The notes below the pieces were generated by a model. That model was given only the letters and a program-made list of their open reading frames with translations. It had not been told where the DNA came from and did not search any database. Made by a program: the position numbers and the translations under genes. This document shows, piece after piece, positions 1-8,612 of a stretch of 44,783 nt of DNA (its first letter is position 1; each line of letters opens with the position of its first letter). Where the stretch lies: contig NZ_WWIR01000314.1 of assembly GCF_009863025.1 (NCBI RefSeq), positions 1 through 44,783 of the forward strand. Direction: 5' to 3'. Source of the stretch: Streptomyces sp. SID4985 (GTDB lineage Bacteria; Actinomycetota; Actinomycetes; Streptomycetales; Streptomycetaceae).

Positions 1-1129
1 CCGTGGTGGCGAGGGCCAGATGGCGGGCCCGCTCGATCGGGTCCGAGGCGGCCGTGGACAGTGCCGCGTGCGCGGCCCGCCGCTCGGGCGCCGGGGCCTC
101 GGCGTACAGCGCGGCGGAGATCAGCGGATGCGCGAACCGTACGGCCGGGGCCTCCGGTTCGGTGGCGAGCAGCCCGAGTTCGGCCGCCTGGGCGCACTCG
201 GCCTCGGCGTTCTCCCGGCCCGCCGCGTGCAGCAGCGCCGTGGTGGGCCGGGCGCCCGCGCTCGCCACGAGCAGGGTGCGGCGCGCCTCCACCGAGAGCA
301 TGTCCAGACGGCTGAGCACCAGCGCGCGCAGCGAGGTCGGCACCGGCAGTGGCTCGCCGGGGCGCGGCGGGGTCGGGCTGTCGGCGAGGGCACGGCCCAG
401 CTCCAGGGCGAACAGCGGATTGCCGCCGCTGGTGCGGTGGATCTCGCGCACCGTGGAGCGGGGCAGCGCGCCGTGACCCCGGTGGTCGAGCAGCCGGGCC
501 ACCTGGGCGCGGCCCAGTGGACCGAGCCGGAGCGCGGCGGTGCCCGGCGGACAGGCGCGCAGATGGCGGTCGTACTCCTGGGAGTCCGAGCCCTCCGTGC
601 GCACCGCGCACAGCATCTGCACCGGGGTGCCCTCCAGCCTGCGGGCGGCGAAGCCGAGCAGTTCCGCGCTGGCCGGGTCGAGCCACTGGAGGTCGTCGGC
701 GACCACCAGCACCGGGCCCTGCGTGGCGAGCGCGCGCAGCGCGGAGAGCACCGCGAGCCGCAGGGCGAGGCCGTCGCGCTGGAGGCTGGACTCGCCCCGT
801 CCGGTGAGCGCCGACTCCAGGGCGGTCAGCTGGGCCGCGGGCAGCCGGGGCGCGATCTCGTCGAGCACCAGTCCGAAGAGGTCGGCGAGGGCGAGGAAGG
901 GCAGATGCGATTCGGACTCCGTCGCCGAGCAGCGCAACACGGTGCGCGCGTGCGCCCCGTATTCCTCGGCCAATGCCCGCAGCACGGTCGACTTTCCTAT
1001 TCCGGCGGGGCCGTGCAGCAGCACACTGCCCCCGGAGCCGAGATGGTCCTTCGCGGCCGCGAACAGGTCCTCGTGGCCGATGACCAGGTCGGGGCGGCAT
1101 CGAGCAGGCTCCTGGAAGTCCCGTCGCAC
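1..1129 (-). CDS. LuxR/LAL-family AAA-ATPase transcriptional regulator, 3' end outside window
   Basis: Reading the minus strand from GTG at 1129 gives 376 open codons running off the left edge, so the C-terminal half is missing. Residues 40-48 form a Walker A loop (GPAGIGKST), preceded by an IGHEDL segment. A hydrophobic stretch ending in DDLQWLDP near residue 140 is a Walker B. This is the N-terminal ATPase module of large LAL regulators, whose LuxR-type helix-turn-helix lies at the far C-terminus, not seen here. The start is set by GAGGGGAG 8 nt upstream. A STAND ATPase of another class is possible without the C-terminus. No neighbour shares its strand, so a target cannot be inferred. Confidence 0.75.
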   Translation of the reverse strand, partial: MRRDFQEPARCRPDLVIGHEDLFAAAKDHLGSGGSVLLHGPAGIGKSTVLRALAEEYGAHARTVLRCSATESESHLPFLALADLFGLVLDEIAPRLPAAQLTALESALTGRGESSLQRDGLALRLAVLSALRALATQGPVLVVADDLQWLDPASAELLGFAARRLEGTPVQMLCAVRTEGSDSQEYDRHLRACPPGTAALRLGPLGRAQVARLLDHRGHGALPRSTVREIHRTSGGNPLFALELGRALADSPTPPRPGEPLPVPTSLRALVLSRLDMLSVEARRTLLVASAGARPTTALLHAAGRENAEAECAQAAELGLLATEPEAPAVRFAHPLISAALYAEAPAPERRAAHAALSTAASDPIERARHLALATT

Positions 1130-1436
1130 GGTCGCCGCTCCCCTCGTGTCGTGTCCTGGCCAAATTCTAGGCAACAGAGCCCCGAATTCGGCCGGAAGTG
1201 GAGGTGAGGGAAATTACAACTCACCCCAAATTCAAACAGGCCGGAGAACTTCCCCGAGGGTACTGCCGCAGGGCGCTCTGGGGGAGATGTCCCCTGGGGC
1301 CGCACTTGCGCCGGGTCACTGTCATCGCGTCTGCCGCCGCAGCGTTGCCCCTGCGGCCCGGCCCTTCGTGCCCGTTCACCTCGCAGGTGGGTTGTGGGGA
1401 ACAGGAGTTTGTGTGTCGAATGGGTGACCTTGGTGG
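1130..1436. other. Intergenic region between divergent regulator and TnpB-like gene
   Basis: No credible gene here. It holds a perfect 10-bp palindrome CCGAATTCGG at 1182-1191 and a 6-bp inverted repeat GGTGAG/CTCACC at 1203-1208 and 1220-1225, both upstream of the LuxR-type gene. A -10-like TAGAAT lies on the minus strand at 1169-1164. The part next to the TnpB-like gene (1230-1436) shows only short GC hairpins and no obvious IS end or TnpA-type terminal palindrome. Confidence 0.5.
1164..1191 (-). promoter_or_regulatory. Candidate promoter/operator of the LuxR-type gene
   Basis: On the minus strand TAGAAT (1169-1164) fits the actinobacterial TAnnnT -10 consensus and lies about 35 nt before the GTG start. 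The palindrome CCGAATTCGG (1182-1191) sits where a -35 or operator would be; no good -35 hexamer is visible. Inference only. Confidence 0.35.
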
Positions 1437-3227
1437 GTGATGGTCGTTGGGTGTAGTGGCGGTGACTTCGGGCCGGGAGGAGATGGGGTGGGCGGGCTGC
1501 GGGAGGTGGCTGCGCCGTTCGTGGTGCCCGCGCCCTCGGGTGTCGCGCTCCGGGATCGGCTCAAGCGCCTGAGCGCGGAGGACGAGAGGGTGCTGCGGCT
1601 GGTGGGTGACCATCTCGGCAGCCTTGCCTCGAGTGACCTGAAGGCGCGGTGTACGGCCGGGCTGGGCCACGCCAGTGATCGGTGGGCGGAGCGGAAGCGT
1701 GTGCTCACGGCGGAGTCGTCGTCGCGGTGGGCGGGGTCGCTCACGAAGGCCACGCACGATCAGTGGGCTCTGGCCCGGCGTGCCCAGCTCGCGCATGTGC
1801 GGGGTTTGGAGGCGGGGGCGCGTGCGGTCGCGCACCGGTTGTCTCTGCCGGTCGGGGAGAAGGGCAGCGGGCGGGCGCCGGGTGGTTACCGTTCGCGGCG
1901 GGAGTGGCATGCGAAGTCCCGTCGCCTGCGCGTGCTGGAGGACCGGCTGCGGTCGGCGCGGGCGGACTGGGAGGCGGGTGTGGTGCGGGTGGTGCGGGGC
2001 GGGAAACGGCTGCTGAACTCCCGCCACCACCTCGACGCGGCCGGTCTCACCGAGCAGGGGTGGCGGGAGCGGTGGCGGGCCGCACGCCGGTTTCTCGCCG
2101 CGGACGGGGAGTCGGGCAAGCGGTACGGCAACGAGACGATCCGCATCAGCCCGGACGGCGAGGTCAGCATCAAGCTTCCCGCGCCGCTCGCGCACCTGGC
2201 GAATGCCCCGCACGGCCGGTACGTGCTGAGCGCGCGGGTGGTGTACGCGCACCGGGGTGAGCAGTGGCGTGACCGTGTCACAGCGAACCGGGCGGTCGCC
2301 TACCGCATCCACGAGGACACCGTTCGCGGCCGCTGGTATCTCACCGCCTTGTGGAGCCTGCCCGCCGTGACGGTGCTGCCGCTGACCGCCGCCCGCACGC
2401 GCGGGCTGATCGGCGTGGACATGAACGCCGACCACCTTGCCGCCTGGCGGCTGGACGCCCACGGCAACCCGGTCGGGGCGCCGAGGACGTTCGGTTACGA
2501 CCTGTCCGGCACCGCCTCCCACCGCGACGCCCAACTCCGCCACGCGCTGATCCGGCTGGTGCACTGGGCCGAAGACAACGGTCTGGCGATCGCGGTCGAA
2601 GATCTCGACTTCACCGCCGAGACCACCCGCGAAAAGTACGGTCGCAAGAAGCGGTTTCGTCGGCTGGTCTCCGGGATGCCCACCTCCAGGCTGCGGGCCC
2701 GGCTCGTCGGCATGGCGGCCGAACGCGGCATCCCCCTGATCGCCGTCGACCCCGCCTACACCTCCCGGTGGGGTGCCCAGCACTGGCAGAAACCCCTCAC
2801 CAGCAAGAACCGCACACCCACGCGCCACCACGCGGCGGCGGTGGCGATCGGACGACGCGCTCTGGGGCACCCGATCCGGCGACGGAAGGCACCGCCCCGC
2901 CATCACCGGAGCGATGATGGCGGGCATCGGACCGTCCAGGCCGGACCAGGTGCCCCGGGGCGTGAGGAACCCCGCCCCCGCGTTCCCGGACCACGGACAC
3001 GATCCGTACGCGCCGGACGCGGAGCGAAAGCGGGCGACCAGCGTGCCCAACACCGTTCGGGACACGCGGCTGAGCACGAGACCTGGCAACAGGACTTACT
3101 CCCACTCAGTTTCCAGGAACGGTATCGAGACCCGCATCACGACAACGAGCCGCCCGGCAATGGCCCGGGACGCGGGAGTTCCGCCCGATTCGGCGGACGA
3201 CCGCAGCCGCGAGGAGGACACGGATGA
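1437..3227 (+). CDS. TnpB-related protein (IS200/IS605 OrfB-like), stand-alone
   Basis: 596 aa. RuvC-like core: GVDMNADHLA (first Asp) near residue 325, AVEDLDF (Glu) near 385, then DPAYTSRWG near 440. Canonical TnpB has a CxxC...CxxC zinc ribbon after YTS followed by DxNAA; here there are no cysteines and the last motif reads RHHAAAVAIGRR, so the third acidic residue appears replaced by His. Residues 60-200 are an Arg-rich helical region as in TnpB recognition lobes. The last ~110 residues are Arg/Pro/Gly/His-rich and may be RNA-coding rather than structured protein. There is no tnpA nearby. GTG 1437 or ATG 1440 could start it. Its stop overlaps the start of the next gene (GGATGA). Streptomyces genomes carry many such 'TnpB-related' singletons. 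Confidence 0.75.
   Translation: MMVVGCSGGDFGPGGDGVGGLREVAAPFVVPAPSGVALRDRLKRLSAEDERVLRLVGDHLGSLASSDLKARCTAGLGHASDRWAERKRVLTAESSSRWAGSLTKATHDQWALARRAQLAHVRGLEAGARAVAHRLSLPVGEKGSGRAPGGYRSRREWHAKSRRLRVLEDRLRSARADWEAGVVRVVRGGKRLLNSRHHLDAAGLTEQGWRERWRAARRFLAADGESGKRYGNETIRISPDGEVSIKLPAPLAHLANAPHGRYVLSARVVYAHRGEQWRDRVTANRAVAYRIHEDTVRGRWYLTALWSLPAVTVLPLTAARTRGLIGVDMNADHLAAWRLDAHGNPVGAPRTFGYDLSGTASHRDAQLRHALIRLVHWAEDNGLAIAVEDLDFTAETTREKYGRKKRFRRLVSGMPTSRLRARLVGMAAERGIPLIAVDPAYTSRWGAQHWQKPLTSKNRTPTRHHAAAVAIGRRALGHPIRRRKAPPRHHRSDDGGHRTVQAGPGAPGREEPRPRVPGPRTRSVRAGRGAKAGDQRAQHRSGHAAEHETWQQDLLPLSFQERYRDPHHDNEPPGNGPGRGSSARFGGRPQPRGGHG
3041..3067 (+). other. Hairpin within 3' part of TnpB-like gene (possible omega-RNA-type structure)
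   Basis: GCGTGCCC (3041-3048) pairs with GGG-a-CACGC (3059-3067) leaving one bulged A and a 10-nt loop. Upstream, GGGGCG/CGCCCC (about 2956-2980) and ACGGA/TCCGT (about 2994-3006) also pair. In TnpB systems the guide RNA overlaps the 3' end of the gene; a structured, low-complexity 3' region is what that predicts, but high GC alone also makes hairpins. Confidence 0.25.
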
Positions 3228-4897
3228 CGACGCCGACGGAGCTGTTCCGGAGCGCCCGCGATTTCCTGCTGGAGAACCGGGAGGACTACCAGGCCGCCTA
3301 CGAGGGCTTCCGCTGGCCCCGGCCCGAGCACTTCAACTGGGCCCTGGACTGGTTCGACGTGATCGCGGAGGGCAACGACCGCACCGCACTGCACATCGTC
3401 GAGGAGGACGGCACCGAGACCCGGCTCTCCTTCGCGGACCTGGCCACCCGCTCGTCCCGGGTGGCGAACCATCTGCGCGAGCGGGGCGTCGCCGCCGGTG
3501 ACCGTGTCCTCGTCATGCTCGGCAACCAGGCCGAGCTGTGGGAGACCATGCTCGCCGCGATGAAGCTGCGCGCGGTGGTCATCCCGGCCACCCCGCTGCT
3601 CGGCCCCGCCGACCTGCGCGACCGGGTCGGCCGCGGCGAGGTCAAGCATGTGGTCGTACGAGCCGCCGACACCGCCAAGTTCGCGGAGGTGCCCGGGACT
3701 TACACCCGGATCTCGGTCGGCGGGCTGCCCAAGGAGGGCTGGGAGCCGTACGAGGACGCGTACACCGCCACGCCCGAGTTCGTGCCGGACGGACCGACCC
3801 TCGCCGACGACCCGCTGATGCTGTACTTCACCTCGGGCACCACCGCCCAGCCCAAGCTGGTCGAGCACACCCACACCTCGTACCCGGTCGGCCACCTCGC
3901 CACCATGTACTGGATCGGCCTGAAGCCCGGCGACGTGCACCTCAACATCTCCTCGCCCGGCTGGGCCAAGCACGCCTGGTCCAACCTGTTCGCGCCGTGG
4001 AACGCCGAGGCGACCGTCTTCGTCGTCAACTACAGCCGTTTCGACGCCAGTCGGCTGATGACGGAGATGGACGGGGCCGGGGTCACCACCTTCTGCGCGC
4101 CGCCCACCGTGTGGCGGATGCTCATCCAGGCCGACCTCACCCAGCTCGCCACGAAGCCACGGGAGGCGGTCGCCGCCGGGGAACCCCTCAACCCCGAGGT
4201 CATCGAACAGGTGCGGCGCGCCTGGGGCGTCACCGTCCGGGACGGCTTCGGGCAGACCGAGACCGCCGTCCAGATCGCCAACAGCCCCGGCCAGGAACTG
4301 CGTTCGGGCTCGATGGGTCGCCCCGGACCCGGCTACCGCATCGAACTCCTCGACCCGGTGACCGGCGCCCCCGGCGCCACCGAGGGCGAGATCGCGCTCG
4401 ACCTGTCCGAGCGCCCGGTGGGCCTGATGACCGGCTACCACGGCGACCCGGAGCGCACGGACGAGGCGATGGCGGGCGGCTACTACCGCACGGGGGACAT
4501 CGGCTCGCGGGACAAAGACGGATATCTCACGTATGTCGGGCGCGCGGACGATGTTTTTAAAGCGTCGGACTACAAGATCAGCCCCTTCGAGCTGGAGAGC
4601 GCCCTCCTGGAGCACGAGGCGGTCGCCGAGGCCGCCGTGGTGCCCGCGCCGGACGAACTCCGGCTCGCCGTACCGAAGGCGTACATCGTGCTCGCCGAGG
4701 GCTGGGAGCCCGGACCCGGCACCGCGAAGGCCCTCTTCGAGCACTCCCGTGAGGTGCTCGCGCCCTACAAGCGGCTGCGCAGGCTGGAGTTCGGCGCGCT
4801 GCCCAAGACCATCTCCGGCAAGATCCGCCGCATCGAACTGCGCGAGGCCACGGCCGAGGGCTCGGAGAACGAGTACCGCGAGGAGGACTTCCGGTGA
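3224..4897 (+). CDS. AMP-binding acyl-CoA ligase, medium-chain (MACS-like) type
   Basis: 557 aa, adenylate-forming enzyme expected to activate a carboxylic acid with ATP and CoA. The N-terminus (RWPRPEHFNWALDWFD) resembles medium-chain acyl-CoA synthetases and benzoate-type ligases. The P-loop YFTSGTTAQPK is at about residues 203-213, the A5-like GFGQTE at about 343, the YRTGD motif at about 422 and the A10 lysine in PKTISGKIRRIEL near 530. Length is normal. GAGGAGG lies 7 nt before ATG 3224. The gene overlaps the upstream stop and its own stop overlaps the next ligase by 4 nt, so the two ligases are translationally coupled. Substrate cannot be told from sequence. Confidence 0.9.
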   Translation: MTTPTELFRSARDFLLENREDYQAAYEGFRWPRPEHFNWALDWFDVIAEGNDRTALHIVEEDGTETRLSFADLATRSSRVANHLRERGVAAGDRVLVMLGNQAELWETMLAAMKLRAVVIPATPLLGPADLRDRVGRGEVKHVVVRAADTAKFAEVPGTYTRISVGGLPKEGWEPYEDAYTATPEFVPDGPTLADDPLMLYFTSGTTAQPKLVEHTHTSYPVGHLATMYWIGLKPGDVHLNISSPGWAKHAWSNLFAPWNAEATVFVVNYSRFDASRLMTEMDGAGVTTFCAPPTVWRMLIQADLTQLATKPREAVAAGEPLNPEVIEQVRRAWGVTVRDGFGQTETAVQIANSPGQELRSGSMGRPGPGYRIELLDPVTGAPGATEGEIALDLSERPVGLMTGYHGDPERTDEAMAGGYYRTGDIGSRDKDGYLTYVGRADDVFKASDYKISPFELESALLEHEAVAEAAVVPAPDELRLAVPKAYIVLAEGWEPGPGTAKALFEHSREVLAPYKRLRRLEFGALPKTISGKIRRIELREATAEGSENEYREEDFR

Positions 4898-6531
4898 CCG
4901 CTGCCCTGTCGTACACGCACGGCTCGTACACGCACGGCACGGGCGACACCGCCCTGCTCGGCGACACCATCGGCGCGAACCTCCGCCGTACGGCGTCCAC
5001 GTGGCCGAACCGGGAAGCCCTGGTCGACGTGCCCTCCGGACGGCGCTGGACCTACGCCGAATTCACCGCCGACATCGACCGGTTGGCGTGCGCGCTGCTC
5101 GCGAGCGGGGTGGCCAAGGGCGACCGGGTCGGCGTCTGGGCGGTCAACTGCCCCGAGTGGATGCTCGTGCAGTACGCCACCGCCCGCATCGGTGCCGTGA
5201 TGGTCAACATCAACCCGGCCTACCGCACCCACGAGGTCGAGTACGTCCTCAACCAGGCGGGCATCTCGCTGCTGTTCGCGACCCCGGCCCACAAGACCAG
5301 CGACTACCGGGCCATGGTGGAGGAAGTGCGCGGCAGGTGCCCCGAGTTGCGGGAGGCGGTGTACTTCGGGGAGCCCGGGTGGGAGGAGTTCGCCGCGCGG
5401 GGCGAGCGGCTGGACGTGACCGAACTGGACGCCCGTGACGCCGAGTTGTCCTGCGACGACCCGATCAACATCCAGTACACCTCGGGCACGACCGGCTTCC
5501 CGAAGGGAGCCACCCTCTCCCACCACAACATCCTCAACAACGGTTATTTCGTGGGGGAGTCGATCTCCTACACGGAGCAGGACCGGGTCTGCGTGCCGGT
5601 GCCCTTCTACCACTGCTTCGGCATGGTGATGGGCAACCTGGCGGCCACCTCGCACGGCGCCTGCATCGTGATCCCGGCCCCGTCCTTCGAGCCGAAGGCC
5701 ACCCTGGAGGCGGTCCAGCGGGAGCGCTGCACGTCGCTGTACGGCGTACCCACCATGTTCATCGCCGAGTTGAACCTTCCGGACTTCGCGGAGTACGACC
5801 TCTCCACCCTGCGCACCGGCATCATGGCGGGCTCTCCCTGCCCGGTCGAGGTGATGAAGCGGGTCGTCGCGGAGATGCACATGGCCGAGGTCTCCATCTG
5901 CTACGGCATGACCGAGACCTCGCCCGTCTCCCTCCAGACCCGCGTGGACGACGACCTGGAGCACCGCTGCGGCACCGTCGGCCGCGTCCTGCCCCACCTG
6001 GAGGTGAAGGTCGTCGACCCGGCCAGGGGTGTCACCCAACCCCGGGGAACGGCCGGTGAGTTGTGCACCCGTGGCTACAGCGTGATGCTCGGCTACTGGG
6101 ACGAGCCCGAGCGCACCGCCGAGGCGATCGACGCGGGGCGCTGGATGCACACCGGGGACCTCGCGGTCATGCGGGAGGACGGGTACGTCGAGATCGTCGG
6201 CCGTATCAAGGACATGATCATCCGGGGCGGGGAGAACATCTACCCGCGCGAGATCGAGGAGTTCCTCTACGGTCACCCCAAGATCCGCGACGTCCAGGTG
6301 GTCGGCGTCCCCCACGAGCGTTACGGCGAGGAGGTCCTCGCGTGCGTCGTCCCGCACGACCCGGCGGACCCGCTCACCCTGGAGGAACTGCACGCGTACT
6401 GCCGGGACCGGCTCGCCCACTACAAGATCCCGAGCCGTCTCCAGATCCTGGAGGCGTTTCCGATGACCGTCTCGGGCAAGGTGCGGAAGGTGGAGCTGCG
6501 GGAGACGTACGGGGAGCTTCGCGGGGACTGA
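4894..6531 (+). CDS. AMP-binding fatty-acyl-CoA synthetase (FadD-like)
   Basis: 545 aa. Second adenylate-forming enzyme of the pair, beginning at GTG in a GTGA overlap with the previous stop. P-loop YTSGTTGFPKGA is at about residues 193-204, CYGMTETSP at about 336, HTGDLA near 420, GGENIYPREIEE near 445 and the catalytic lysine in TVSGKVRKVEL near 528. These are hallmarks of FadD/acyl-CoA synthetases that act on medium- or long-chain acids. The first residues contain a small duplication (YTHGSYTHG). Only about 33% identity-level resemblance is apparent between the two ligases by eye, so they are not a recent duplication. Twin hairpins follow the gene. Confidence 0.9.
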   Translation: MTAALSYTHGSYTHGTGDTALLGDTIGANLRRTASTWPNREALVDVPSGRRWTYAEFTADIDRLACALLASGVAKGDRVGVWAVNCPEWMLVQYATARIGAVMVNINPAYRTHEVEYVLNQAGISLLFATPAHKTSDYRAMVEEVRGRCPELREAVYFGEPGWEEFAARGERLDVTELDARDAELSCDDPINIQYTSGTTGFPKGATLSHHNILNNGYFVGESISYTEQDRVCVPVPFYHCFGMVMGNLAATSHGACIVIPAPSFEPKATLEAVQRERCTSLYGVPTMFIAELNLPDFAEYDLSTLRTGIMAGSPCPVEVMKRVVAEMHMAEVSICYGMTETSPVSLQTRVDDDLEHRCGTVGRVLPHLEVKVVDPARGVTQPRGTAGELCTRGYSVMLGYWDEPERTAEAIDAGRWMHTGDLAVMREDGYVEIVGRIKDMIIRGGENIYPREIEEFLYGHPKIRDVQVVGVPHERYGEEVLACVVPHDPADPLTLEELHAYCRDRLAHYKIPSRLQILEAFPMTVSGKVRKVELRETYGELRGD

Positions 6532-6542
6532 GCGGGGTCGTA

Positions 6543-6615
6543 CGGAGCGGTGTCGCTCCGGCATCCCGTGGGGCGCGGCCACCCCCGTGGCCCGACCGGC
6601 CGGGCCGCGCCCCAC
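6543..6615 (+). terminator. Tandem hairpins after acyl-CoA ligase pair
   Basis: CGGAGC/GCTCCG with a 6-nt loop at 6543-6560 is followed by a 13-bp perfect stem GTGGGGCGCGGCC (6568-6580) with its complement at 6603-6615. No U-tract follows, which is usual for Streptomyces terminators. Confidence 0.6.
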
Positions 6616-6760
6616 GAGTCCCCCGTGCGGGGCCTCGCCGCCCCCGTCCCGGCGGGCCCCGCGTGGTCGTAATCTGCCCGGCGCGGAGGGCGGTTGAAGC
6701 ATTCTCGGGCGGGTTCAGAGGTTGATTTGAGGTTGGCCCGGTCCGTCGTCGCGCGGGGCG

Positions 6761-6783
6761 TTGTCAGTGGCGTGTGTCACGCT
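6761..6783 (+). promoter_or_regulatory. PafBC/RecA-NDp-like promoter, leaderless
   Basis: TTGTCAGTG (6761-6769), 8 nt, then CACGCT (6778-6783), compared with the known actinobacterial DNA-damage promoter TTGTCRGTG-N8-TAnnnT; only the first base of the -10 differs. The -10 lies exactly 6 nt before ATG 6790, so the transcript probably begins at the start codon. This agrees with the lack of a Shine-Dalgarno sequence. Confidence 0.55.
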
Positions 6784-6789
6784 CCGCGC

Positions 6790-8556
6790 ATGGGATTCTT
6801 CGACGAGCTGGTCCTGCCGGAAGAGCCGGTCGAGGCGGGTGCCGTACTGGCCGGACTGCGGCCGCCGAACGCGGACGACGGGCGGTACGCCCCGCCCGTG
6901 GACCGGTATGCGCCGGTGCGCGTTCCCCAGGCCGAACCGGTCGGGTCCGGGCCGGAGACCCGGGTGCTGCTGACCGGCTGGTCCGTGTGGCCCCGGTCGG
7001 TCACCCTGCACCTGGCGGTCTTCCGCCGGACCCGACGGCAGGACGCGTCGGCACGACGGCAGTCCGGCCTCCGGGTGGGCCTGCTCCTGTCCGACGGGCG
7101 CCGGGTGACCTCCCTGGACGGCACCACGACGCGCCGGATCACCTACACCGGTCCGCAGGGCGAGACGCGAGTGGCCCAGACGGATCAGGCGATCGGCCTG
7201 ATACCGCTGGACCCGGGACTCCGCCCCTCCCTCTTCAAGACCGACGTGGACCTCTATCTGCCGGAGCTGCCGCCGCCCGGACAGACCGAGCTGGTGGTCG
7301 AGTGGCCCGACGAGGCGATACCGGAGACGCGCGTCGCCGTGGACACGGACGCGCTGCGCGCGGCCGCGACGGGGGTGGTGGAGGTGTGGCCGGACCTGGT
7401 GGAACCGGAGACCGTCGACCAGCCCGCCCTGCTGTGGACGGCGACGGGAGGTCCCGCGACCTTCCTGGCCCCGCCCCTGACCCGCGACCAGATCGAGCGT
7501 CTGCGCCGCGAGGAGGAGGCCCGGCAGCGCTACGTTCCCCGCGCCGACTGGGAGGGGCTGCGGTACGACGACTGGGCGGACGCGGCGCTGATCCGCGCCC
7601 GGCTCGACGGCGGGGCCCCGCTCACCGCCTCCACCGGGCGCACCGGCACGACTCCGCTGCACCTGGCGGCCGAATGGGGTTCGGCGGAAGCGGTCGAGGT
7701 GCTCCTGGACCGGCTGGGCGACGACGCGGACGTCGACGTGCGGGACGACGACGGTCACACCCCGCTCTGGCATGCCGTGTGCGGCATGGACGAGGACCGC
7801 ATCAGGCTGCTGCTCGCCGCCGGAGCGGATGCCTGGACACCCCAGTCCGGCCCCTGGTCCCCGGGCCGGCTGCTGCTGACGACGCCCCTCGCCCCGCTCG
7901 TCCGGGACCTCCCCGGCGCGGTGGAACTCTCCGAGCCGGAGAGCGCCGCCCAGCGAGCGGCGGACGCGCTGATCGCGGCCTTCGGCACGGAACCGCTGTG
8001 GACCGAGGGCCTCGGCGTCTGCTTCGTCCGCGACCTGACCGAGGACGAGGTGATCCGCCGCCTCGGCGCCGACCCCGCCGAGTGCCTCACGGAGAACCTG
8101 GACGAGGAGGACGAGGAAGAGGACGAGGAGGGGCTCGACGAACCGGACTGGGAGGAGTCCTTGCGGTACGTCGTCGTCCGGCACGTGGACGGCACCCCGG
8201 GCGGCTGCGTGATCACCCAGGACGGTTACCTGCCCAAGGACGACACGCTCCTGCGTGCCGTCTCGCCCGGCACCACCGCCTACGGCCTCTACTTCAACCC
8301 CAAGGGCGGCACGTTCGGCGCCCTGGCCCGCGACGGCGAGATCGTCCACACGGAGGAGACAGGCCACTGGCCCCTCGGCGCCGACCCGGCCCACTGGCCC
8401 TTCCGCTTCTGGCAGCTCGGCCGGACGTTCCCCTGGGGCGCCAACCATCTGGCCTACGCCTGCGCGGCGGCGGGCCTGACCATCACGGACGGCCGGAGCG
8501 CGACGGAGCGGGAAGCGCCGGGGCGGTGGGTGCGGTTGGGGTTGCCGGAGGGGTGA
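6790..8556 (+). CDS. Ankyrin-repeat protein with DUF6461-like C-terminal domain
   Basis: 588 aa from ATG 6790; the start is chosen from the promoter 6 nt upstream and the MGFFDELV N-terminus. Three parts are visible. Residues ~1-250 are a beta-rich domain of unknown type. Residues ~290-350 carry two ankyrin repeats (TTPLHLAAEWGSAEAVEVLL and HTPLWHAVCGMDEDRIRLLL...GADAW). Residues ~390-588 begin LGVCFVRDLTEDEVIRRLGA and resemble DUF6461-type domains common in Streptomyces, interrupted by an acidic run (EDEEEDEEG). No signal peptide or membrane segment, so probably cytosolic. A protein-interaction or immunity role would be a guess; the C-terminal family assignment is by pattern memory only. Confidence 0.75.
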   Translation: MGFFDELVLPEEPVEAGAVLAGLRPPNADDGRYAPPVDRYAPVRVPQAEPVGSGPETRVLLTGWSVWPRSVTLHLAVFRRTRRQDASARRQSGLRVGLLLSDGRRVTSLDGTTTRRITYTGPQGETRVAQTDQAIGLIPLDPGLRPSLFKTDVDLYLPELPPPGQTELVVEWPDEAIPETRVAVDTDALRAAATGVVEVWPDLVEPETVDQPALLWTATGGPATFLAPPLTRDQIERLRREEEARQRYVPRADWEGLRYDDWADAALIRARLDGGAPLTASTGRTGTTPLHLAAEWGSAEAVEVLLDRLGDDADVDVRDDDGHTPLWHAVCGMDEDRIRLLLAAGADAWTPQSGPWSPGRLLLTTPLAPLVRDLPGAVELSEPESAAQRAADALIAAFGTEPLWTEGLGVCFVRDLTEDEVIRRLGADPAECLTENLDEEDEEEDEEGLDEPDWEESLRYVVVRHVDGTPGGCVITQDGYLPKDDTLLRAVSPGTTAYGLYFNPKGGTFGALARDGEIVHTEETGHWPLGADPAHWPFRFWQLGRTFPWGANHLAYACAAAGLTITDGRSATEREAPGRWVRLGLPEG

Positions 8557-8612
8557 GGGGTGAAGGGGGAGGGGCGGGACGGGAGGGGTGAGACCGGAGG
8601 GAGAATGCCGTC

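Noticed and set aside
1221-3089. Long minus-strand open frame opposite the TnpB-like gene (622 codons)
   Set aside because: Gly/Arg/Pro-rich shadow of the plus-strand gene; the RuvC motifs are only on the plus strand.
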